Below, one piece after another: positions 7,213 through 13,208 of a DNA stretch of 13,208 nt. The notes under the pieces are model-generated. The model searched no databases. It worked only from the letters and a program-made list of their open reading frames with translations, and was not told the DNA's origin. The stretch comes from an uncultured Pleurocapsa sp. (GTDB taxonomy: Bacteria; Cyanobacteriota; Cyanobacteriia; Cyanobacteriales; Xenococcaceae): NCBI GenBank assembly GCA_937884735.1, contig CAKZYI010000376.1, forward strand, positions 1-13,208. The letters run 5' to 3'. The translations under genes and the position numbers were made by a program. The first letter of the stretch is position 1, and each line of letters begins with the position of its first letter.

Positions 7213-9885
7213 TTACGAACACAAAGGAATTTCAATTGTCACAACTGTTCCCACATTCAACTCACTATCCAAATCAATACGACCATGATGAAGATCGACA
7301 CACTTTTTAACGACGATCAAACCTAATCCAGTACCTGGGATTCGACGAACATTTTGACCGCGATGGAAAGGTTCAAACAACTGTTTCATATCATCCTTGG
7401 CAATACCAATACCTCTGTCAGTAATTTTTAGCTGAACTCGATCGCTATAAAACTTAAGAGATACTTTAACTTCTCCTCCCTGGGGAGAATATTTAACAGC
7501 ATTGGATAACAAATTAGCAATAATCGATCGCATTAATTTCTCGTCTAAATTTACTCTCTCTCCCTGTTGAGGACATTCAAAAGTAATTTGATGTTCGCTT
7601 CCCGCACTAAGCTGTATTTCTTCCACACAATGAAAACATAATTTTTCCAGACGTAGCAATGTGGGATTAAAGTCTAGTTTCCCTGTTTCGGCGCGATTGA
7701 TGGTTAGAATATCATCAAGTAACTGCACCATATTTTTGACCGAATTTTGAATCCGACGAAGATTTCGCGATCGCTTATTAGCATCTTGCCAAATATTAGT
7801 CGAATTTTCCATTAACTGTGCTGCTGCCAATACAGTACTTAAGGGAGTACGAAATTCATGGGAAGCCATAGAAAAGAAGCGAGTTTTGATTTCGCTCAAT
7901 TCTTTTTCCCTTTCCAAAGCCAAACTCATTTCTGATAGACGCTTGCGTTCGGTAATATCTCTAGAATTGATTAAAATTCTGGGTTCTGGTGCATCATCAA
8001 TAAACTTTTGGCTAACAGCTTCTAAAACTCGCCACGAGCCGTTTTGGTGGCAGTAACGAAATTCTATGGGCAGTACAGAAGCAGAATTGTTTCCCAGATC
8101 AATTATTCCTTGAGTAGCCTGATTCAAATCTTCAGCATGAATGCGATTAAAGAAATTTTGACCAATCAAGACATCGGGAGAGCTGCCAATAACCGTTTGA
8201 GCAGAAGGACTAGCGTAGTGAATCTGTCCTTTAGTATCAATAATAGTAATAACATCAAGAGCATTTTCAACTACACGACGGAAACGTTCGTCGCTCCTTC
8301 TTAACGCAGTTTCGGTATGTTTGCGTTCGGTAATATCTCGCTGTACGGAGATCCAATGAGTATAAAGACCTCTTTTATTAGCTACGGCTACAATACTAAA
8401 TTCAACCCAAAATTCCGAACCATCTTTGCGATAATTAATCGTTTCGACAGTAACAGGTTGCCATTTAGCCAGAGCATCTTAGACTTCAGCCAAAGCTTGA
8501 CGGTTAGTTTTAGGTCCTTGAAGAATGCGGGGGGTTTTACCAATAACCTCTTCTAGAGTGTAGCCCGTAGTGCGAGTAAATGCCTCGTTAACATATATGA
8601 TCCTCGGTCCTGGTTCGTCAATAGGTTCGGCTTCGGTAATTAAAACCGCATCGTTGGTATTGACCACTACCGACTGTAATAGACGTACTTGTTCGGCTTG
8701 TTCTTTTTGTTTGCTAACATCCGCCACTACTGCCACAATTCCAGTAACCTGATTTTCGCTATTTGTTAAAGGTGCAGCCGAAAAAACAATGTCTATTTCT
8801 AAACCGTTCTTTTTCGGTCGTCTTACTTCCAAACTCGGAGGAGTGATACCCTGAAGAATTTTCTGTTTGAGTTCGCGATAAAGAAGGACTTCTGTCGTGT
8901 TGATTACGGGATTTGGTTTGTCATAAATTTCCGCTTCACTCCAGCCAAACATTCTTTCCGCAGCAGGATTCCAAACTTTAACTCTTTCTTCTAGATCTAA
9001 AGTAAAAATAGCACGGGGAGAAGCAGCAATAAGAGATTGAAGCGTCTGATTGGTTGTTCTTAAGGCTTGTTCGGTTCGCTGACGCTCTATTATTTCATCT
9101 TTTAGTGCTTGGTTAGTTTGAGCTAACTCTTGAGTACGTTTTTGAACTCTATTCTCCAAATTAGTATTGAGTTGTTGGAGTTTGGTATAAAGTTCGGACT
9201 GTTGAATTGCGATCGCAACTTGAGTCGCCAATTGTTTCATCAATTTCACTTCCAAAGCTTCCCATTCTCTGGTGTCACTGCACTGATGAGCAATTAATAA
9301 ACCCCACAAATAAGGAGGCTCGGTAGTTAAATCCTTCGACTGAGATAGCTCTTTTGTTTCTTGGATAATAGGTACGACTAATTTTGCCCTAACTCCAAAC
9401 TGTTGAACAAAGTCCGCCAAGCATTCTTCCACATCATCCTGTTCAATATTACTAATAGTTCGACTCTTACCCCCAACATAAGCTTGATGATATTCCCTAG
9501 GAAAAACTTCTTCAGAAAATGTCTGACCCAAAATAGCAGGATAGGGAGGGATAACCGTTTCCGTAATCGCCCTACCAGTACCATCTTCTCCAATGCGATA
9601 AATTAAAACGCGATCGCAATTCAAAAAATCTCTAACTTCGGTTACTGTTGTGCTCAAAACATCATCTAAATTGAGAGAGTTACGTATTTGTTGCGTTATT
9701 TGATTAATTAGTCTTTCTCGTTCGCTTTGTTTCCAAAGATCTATCTCTGTCTGACGACGACGGATAACTTCTCGGCAAATCAAGAAATAAAAACTCAAGA
9801 AAATAATCAACCCCCCTCCCAAATTTATGGAAGGATGAAAAGATTGCCAACCATCTAAAATAAAATCAATTTGGCGAGTAAACAT
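7213..9885 (-). pseudogene. ccaS: CcaS-like cyanobacteriochrome sensor histidine kinase, interrupted by an in-frame TAA
   Basis: The frame has 890 codons. In order: one membrane helix (about 22-40), a GAF domain (about 62-232), a coiled coil (235-280), a PAS domain (about 283-392), a second PAS (402-516) with 'ILQGPKT', a third PAS (about 535-645), HisKA with phosphoacceptor His676 in 'FFSMASHEFRTP', and HATPase_c with Asn795, 'DRGIG' (823-827) and 'GTGLGL' (851-856). Cys155 in the GAF lies 18 residues before the final Ile of 'LVVPI', where cyanobacteriochromes attach phycocyanobilin. The helix-GAF-PAS-kinase layout and the cpcL/ccaR neighbours match the green/red sensor CcaS, with one PAS more than the Synechocystis protein as I recall it. 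TAA at 8481-8479 (codon 469) falls in the second PAS, after 'NRQALAEV', and the frame resumes at once with 'DALAKWQPV'. Terminated there, it would be a kinase-less membrane GAF-PAS protein. A separate downstream start is not obvious. Confidence 0.83.
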
Positions 9886-9936
9886 AAAAGCTAAAAATTA
9901 CCCACAGTTTTACTTATCATTACAGCTTTTTGAGCT

Positions 9937-9971
9937 AAAAAAGCAGGGCTGTTTCGTCACGTACAGCCCTG
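9937..9971 (-). terminator. Intrinsic terminator after cpcL
   Basis: A perfect 9-bp inverted repeat, CAGGGCTGT at 9944-9952 and ACAGCCCTG at 9963-9971, has a 10-base loop. On the minus strand it is followed by six T residues (AAAAAA at 9937-9942 on the plus strand). It lies about 35 bp after the cpcL stop and 52 bp before the ccaS start, so it should separate cpcL from ccaS transcription. Confidence 0.88.
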
Positions 9972-10006
9972 GGGAGGAATCAAGCTAAAAATCATCTAGA
10001 AAATCG

Positions 10007-10756
10007 TTAAAGGCTAATCCAGCCAAAAGCTTCAAATGCAACCGCTAGTATTAATAATCCTAAAGCTCCTGCACCAGATAAAGTTAGAACTTTAGCAACG
10101 AGTAAAACTGGTGCGGGTGGTAGGTAAGATTGTCCCTCTGCCCATGGATAATCAACCTGTTTATGGGCAAAATAGCCATCGGCTTCCAATTTAGAGCGAT
10201 AGTCAGCCCCATAACGCGGCATGCTAGCAAAAGGAGCTTCTCCTAAGGTACGCTGGGGCAAAATGCGTCTCCTCTGATAGGGAACAATATCATCACCAAA
10301 GTTGTTGAGATATTCATCACTTTCTAGAAGATCGTCAACAAAACCAGCTAATCCTTTAGTAGCCAAAACAATTGACCAAGAAAGTTTTTCGCGATCGCCA
10401 TAAATATTCCGCCCTAACACCCTTTGGACACACATTTCAACGAAACGATAATTATTGTTGGGTTCGTAATTGCGCCTTCTAAAAGTGTCAGAAAGTAACA
10501 GTCCACGAATAAAATCTCTTACCGTAATCTGACCTGCTCTAAGCTGGGATTCTAACCCTTTTTCACGAGTGCTGGCTAGAATTTGCTGTTCGTTTAAAAT
10601 CTGTCGATATGCTGCCCAAATTAGTGTATGGATCTCAGAATTAGAAAACTAATTCTCCGCATTGTAGATCCAAGACTGTTCGTCTCCAGGAATCTCGTAG
10701 TTTGCAACCCGCTGGTTTTGACTCGAAGGAGAATATTGAAGTAGAGGAATTGCCAT
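10007..10756 (-). pseudogene. cpcL: cpcL (cpcG2) membrane-anchored phycobilisome rod linker, interrupted by an in-frame TAG
   Basis: The frame has 249 codons. It opens 'MAIPLLQYSPSSQNQRV', the signature start of CpcG-type linkers. The PBS linker domain (PF00427) covers about residues 40-165 with 'AAYRQILNEQQ', 'TVRDFIRGLLLSDTFRRRN' and 'VPYQRRRILPQRT'. The tail departs from ordinary CpcG: residues about 216-245 form one hydrophobic helix (PPAPVLLVAKVLTLSGAGAL onward), the membrane anchor that defines CpcL, which builds core-less rod phycobilisomes delivering energy to photosystem I. TAG at 10651-10649 (codon 36, in 'NAEN*FSNSEI') breaks the gene before the linker domain; one base change from CAG or TAT/TAC would do it. 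No good internal start precedes Met108, so restart could not rescue the domain. A G-box sits upstream and an intrinsic terminator downstream, so the transcription unit looks complete. Confidence 0.9.
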
Positions 10757-10854
10757 CTTATTACTTTTTTAAAAATTGGAGATTTAAATTTAAAGATTTA
10801 TGGCAGTATTAATCCAGATAAAGCTCATGATTCAAGATAACTTTACCTGACAAT

Positions 10855-10874
10855 ACTGTTGAAAACTGTTGAAA
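10855..10874. repeat. Tandem 10-bp direct repeat in the cpcL leader region
   Basis: ACTGTTGAAA occurs twice back to back (10855-10864, 10865-10874), about 100 bp upstream of the cpcL start. With the possible -10 box at 10900-10905 it would fall just inside the transcript. Its function is unknown; one period is about one helical turn, as for a tandem protein site. Confidence 0.6.
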
Positions 10875-10899
10875 AATTAATAGCTGCACTCTATTAATC

Positions 10900-10905
10900 T
10901 CTATA
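10900..10905 (-). promoter_or_regulatory. Candidate -10 box of the cpcL promoter
   Basis: On the minus strand the hexamer is TATAGA, a fair -10 match. No good -35 is seen 17 bp upstream, as is usual for activator-dependent promoters. A start near 10893 would place the G-box at about -55 to -76. This is inferred only from sequence and spacing. Confidence 0.4.
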
Positions 10906-10947
10906 CTTAGAGCACAATAACAACTGGAAGTAAGCAAAATAGTGAGA

Positions 10948-10969
10948 GAAGAGTAAAGAAATCGGAAAG
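10948..10969 (-). promoter_or_regulatory. G-box: CcaR binding site upstream of cpcL
   Basis: Read on the minus strand, 10969-10959 is CTTTCCGATTT, an exact match to the CcaR G-box half-site CTTTNCNATTT known from Synechocystis cpcG2. It is followed directly by 10958-10948, CTTTACTCTTC, which matches 9 of 11 positions. The 11-bp tandem arrangement and the orientation toward cpcL are those of the known activator site. It starts about 192 bp before the cpcL ATG. The consensus is recalled from the literature, not searched. Confidence 0.82.
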
Positions 10970-11068
10970 TTTATTCCAATAGGTTATGAATAGCTGGCGA
11001 TATAGTACTTTTTTAGACAGCAAATTTTATTGTAATTTTTAGAAAATTTTCTCGAAAAATATTTCAGA

Positions 11069-11752
11069 ATGCGAATCCTTTTAGTTGAAGATGATTTTAA
11101 TTTAGCCGAAACTTTGGCAGAAGCAATTACCGACCAAAGATATGTAGTGGATGTTGCTAATGATGGAGAATCTGCTCTCGCTTATATTGTGGCTGTAGAT
11201 TATGATCTAATCTTGCTCGATGTGATGCTGCCAGATATTAATGGGATCGATCTTTGCCAAAAATTTCGTTCTCAGGGGCTTCAAATGCCCATCTTGATGA
11301 TTACTGCTCTAGATACTATTGGAGATTAAATTATAGGACTAGATGCAGGAGCAGATGATTATATTGTCAAACCAGTTGACTTAGGCGAGTTATTTGCCCG
11401 AATTAGAGCGTTATTAAGACGGGGAAGTACTTCCATACCAGCGATTTTAGAGTGGGGGAAATTGCAGTTTAATCCTAGTACATATGAAGTTAGCTATGAT
11501 GGAAATTTAGTCGGCTTAACCCCTAAAGAATATAGTATTTTGGAGCTTTTACTCAGAAATGGGAGACGAGTTCTTAGTCGCTCTGTAATGATAGATAGCA
11601 TATGGTCATTAGAAGATCCTCCTGATGAAGATACCATCAAAGTACATATTAGAGGTTTACGGCAAAAATTAAAGAAATTTGGTGCAGCAGCGGATTTTAT
11701 TGAAACCGTTCGAGGCTTGGGATATCGACTAACAAAAGTTGAAAATAAATGA
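11069..11752 (+). pseudogene. ccaR: CcaR-like OmpR-family response regulator, interrupted by an in-frame TAA
   Basis: The frame has 227 codons. The receiver domain starts 'MRILLVEDDFNLAETLAEAI', with acidic Glu7/Asp8/Asp9, phosphoacceptor Asp51 in 'LILLDVMLPD', Thr79 and Lys101 ('VKP'). The DNA-binding winged helix (about 130-222) has 'LTPKEYSILELLLRNGRRVLS' in its first half and 'HIRGLRQKLKK' as recognition region, ending 'GLGYRLTKVENK'. Similarity to Synechocystis CcaR, as I recall it, extends through the 'GLDAGADDY' segment and 'STYEVSYD', beyond the generic OmpR family. TAA at 11327-11329 (codon 87, 'DTIGD*IIGLDAGADDY') sits where relatives have Lys, so AAA to TAA is the likely change. 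The frame continues without indel to TGA. Terminated product would be a receiver fragment without DNA-binding domain. The gene is divergent from its presumed target cpcL. Confidence 0.88.
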
Positions 11753-11862
11753 AGATTATGGTTGTTCGTTCAAATCGATTAATCAATTAACCTACTGCTA
11801 CATAAAAGATTGTGCTAATCTACATTGCTAGTTGATTAATTTTAAATGAATTTGCGATCGCT

Positions 11863-13208
11863 ATGCAATTAGAACCCATTGCAGTTATAGGTATTGGCTG
11901 TCGTTTTCCTGGGGCGAAAGATCCTCAAGCTTTTTGGGAATTGATTCGAGATGGAAAAGACGGAGTATCTCAAGTGCCAGAATCTCGATGGGATATTGAT
12001 TCTTTTTACGACCGAGATCCTAGTCAGCCAGGCAAAGCCAATACAAAATGGGGTGGTTTCCTAGAAGACATAGACCAGTTTGACCCGCAGTTTTTTGGTA
12101 TTGCACCCAGAGAAGCCGTTACCATAGATCCTCAGCAACGTTTATTGCTTGAAGTAGCATGGGAAACTTTAGAAGACGCAGGGAAAATTCCTGAAAATCT
12201 TCGGGGCAGCAAAACTGGTGTATTTATTGGTATTGGTACCCATGACTACTCAATTATGATGTGGCAACAGCCTGTTAACGAACCTTACGCTACAACGGGT
12301 ACAGGGAACTGTATTGCTGCCAATCGTATTTCTTATATTTTTGATTTTAAAGGGCCTAGTTTGGCAGTGGATACTGCTTGTTCATCATCTTTGGTTGCTG
12401 TCCATTTAGCCTGTCAGAGTATTTGGACTGGAGAATCCACCCAGGCTTTAGCGGGTGGAGTTAATATGCTGCTGTTGCCAACTATTATGGTGGGCTTTAG
12501 CAAAGGGGGTTTTATGTCCAGCAAAGGACGTTGTCAGAGTTTTGATGCTGATGCAGATGGCTATGTTAGGGGAGAAGGTGCAGGACTAATATTATTGAAA
12601 CCTTTGTCCCAAGCTAAAGCAGACGGGGATAATATTTACGGAGTAATTCTCAGTAGTGCTGTAAATCAGGATGGCTATAGCAATGGTATGGCTGCACCCA
12701 ACCCAAAAGCTCAAGAGGCTGTATTGCGAGAAGCCTATCATCGAGGAAATATCGATCCATCTCAGGTAGATTATATTGAGGCTCATGGTACGGGCACTAA
12801 AGTAGGCGATCCTATAGAGATAAAGGCTTTGGGAGCAGTTTTAAGTGAAAATCGTCAACTGGAAGATAAGTGTTTGTTAGGTTCGGTTAAAACTAATATT
12901 GGGCATACAGAAACCGCTGCGGGTATAGCAGGAATTATCAAAGTAGCATTGGCATTTAAACATCAGCAAATCCCCCCTAGTCTACATTTTAATACTCCCA
13001 ATCCTGCTATTGATTTTGATTCGGCAAGGTTGGAAGTAGTTAGGGAGTTAACTCCTTGGTTAAAAGATAAACCAATGATTGCAGGGGTTAATTCTTTTGG
13101 CTTTGGAGGGACAAATGCCCATATTGTAATGAGTGGCTTTGAGAGGGAGAGTGGGAGACACGAAGCTATGCTTCGTCCAGAATCGAAGATTCTGGGAACA
13201 TCAAAGAT
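11863..13208 (+). CDS. Type I polyketide synthase, N-terminal ketosynthase (runs off the window)
   Basis: The ATG at 11863 opens a frame with no stop to the end of the window, 448 complete codons. Residues 1 to about 425 are a full beta-ketoacyl synthase: 'EPIAVIGIGCRFPGAKDP' at the start, active-site Cys173 in 'VDTACSSSL', His308 in 'EAHGTGTKVGDPIE', His348 in 'KTNIGHTE', and the closing 'GVNSFGFGGTNAHIV'. The C-H-H triad is complete, so it should catalyse decarboxylative condensation. An acyltransferase domain is expected next but is outside the window, so the product cannot be predicted. No loading, FAAL or ACP domain precedes the KS, so upstream substrate must come from another protein or the KS acts iteratively. 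A HIP1 octamer at 11854-11861 sits directly before the ATG and no Shine-Dalgarno is seen. The gene is 110 bp downstream of ccaR on the same strand and is intact as far as visible. Confidence 0.93.
   Translation, partial: MQLEPIAVIGIGCRFPGAKDPQAFWELIRDGKDGVSQVPESRWDIDSFYDRDPSQPGKANTKWGGFLEDIDQFDPQFFGIAPREAVTIDPQQRLLLEVAWETLEDAGKIPENLRGSKTGVFIGIGTHDYSIMMWQQPVNEPYATTGTGNCIAANRISYIFDFKGPSLAVDTACSSSLVAVHLACQSIWTGESTQALAGGVNMLLLPTIMVGFSKGGFMSSKGRCQSFDADADGYVRGEGAGLILLKPLSQAKADGDNIYGVILSSAVNQDGYSNGMAAPNPKAQEAVLREAYHRGNIDPSQVDYIEAHGTGTKVGDPIEIKALGAVLSENRQLEDKCLLGSVKTNIGHTETAAGIAGIIKVALAFKHQQIPPSLHFNTPNPAIDFDSARLEVVRELTPWLKDKPMIAGVNSFGFGGTNAHIVMSGFERESGRHEAMLRPESKILGTSK
13160..13195. repeat. Two abutting perfect hairpins inside the PKS interdomain linker
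   Basis: ACGAAGC-tat-GCTTCGT (13160-13176) is followed without gap by CCAGAATC-gaa-GATTCTGG (13177-13195): 7-bp and 8-bp stems, each with a 3-base loop. They lie just past the end of the ketosynthase, where the protein is an untethered linker rich in Glu, Arg and Ser. This looks like a small mobile palindromic repeat that inserted in frame. Confidence 0.65.

Larger units (their letters stand above)
10757..11068. other. Divergent cpcL-ccaR regulatory region
   Basis: These 312 bp separate the two start codons. Right of centre is a G-box-like tandem element facing cpcL, with a possible -10 box about 43 bp nearer the gene. The stretch nearest cpcL, probably its leader, holds a tandem 10-bp repeat and an inverted repeat (cagtatt 10804-10810, aatactg 10852-10858). 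Near ccaR a 12-bp palindrome AGAAAATTTTCT (11041-11052) ends 16 bp before the ATG. No gene or tRNA is seen. Confidence 0.7.

Noticed and set aside
7213..8169. Separate short histidine kinase gene starting at TTG 8169
   Set aside because: This TTG lies mid-PAS; the same frame continues upstream with PAS sequence up to the TAA, so it is the rear part of one kinase.
8044..9606. Plus-strand frames within the histidine kinase
   Set aside because: They are antisense shadows of clear GAF and PAS coding sequence.
364..11752. Global reassignment of TAA/TAG as sense codons
   Set aside because: cbiM, cbiO, raf1 (TAG), both glycosyltransferases and the normal ends of the broken genes use TAA or TAG as terminators at family-typical lengths, and the residues apparently replaced are not the same.
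11778..11840. Inverted repeat attaatcaa/ttgattaat between ccaR and the PKS as a terminator
   Set aside because: Arms are short, AT-only apart from one base, 45 bp apart, and no T-run follows.

Overview
The window looks like a cyanobacterial chromosome. About fifteen copies of the HIP1 octamer GCGATCGC are scattered through genes and spacers, the base composition is AT-rich, and the gene content (Raf1, a phycobilisome linker, a CcaS/CcaR-like light-response pair) is cyanobacterial. I cannot name the genus.

Layout, left to right. (1) 1-1855, plus strand: the end of a Co/Ni ECF transporter operon, cbiM (3' end only), cbiQ (broken) and cbiO. (2) 2316-3392, plus strand: raf1, a Rubisco assembly chaperone, behind a 460-bp AT-rich spacer. 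(3) 3436-6456, minus strand: an envelope-glycan pair, a GT39-like membrane glycosyltransferase followed by a GT4 glycosyltransferase. (4) 6517-7179, plus strand: a secreted PagL/acyloxyacyl-hydrolase-like beta-barrel gene with an internal stop. (5) 7213-11752: a three-gene module resembling the green-light system ccaS-cpcL-ccaR. It has a membrane-anchored GAF/PAS histidine kinase (minus), a membrane-anchored rod linker CpcL/CpcG2 (minus, ending at a good intrinsic terminator), and a divergent OmpR-type regulator very like CcaR. Between cpcL and ccaR lies a tandem element matching the CcaR 'G-box', oriented toward cpcL. (6) 11863-13208, plus strand: the start of a type I polyketide synthase, an intact ketosynthase that runs off the window.

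The most striking property is not a single gene. Five of the eleven genes (cbiQ, the pagL-like gene, ccaS, cpcL, ccaR) each carry exactly one in-frame stop codon (four TAA, one TAG), while the reading frame and family motifs continue undisturbed on both sides. The other genes are clean. All three members of the CcaS-CpcL-CcaR module are hit, yet its G-box is preserved. Either the green-light acclimation module is freshly decaying, or the sequence has substitution errors, or these stops are read through. Global stop reassignment is unlikely because TAA and TAG also end the intact genes.

How the genes would work together if functional: CcaS would sense green/red light through its GAF domain and phosphorylate CcaR. 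CcaR would bind the G-box and switch on cpcL, whose membrane-anchored linker builds rod-type phycobilisomes that feed photosystem I. Raf1 serves carbon fixation independently. The glycosyltransferases and the barrel protein share a divergent 54-60 bp promoter region and probably serve the cell envelope.
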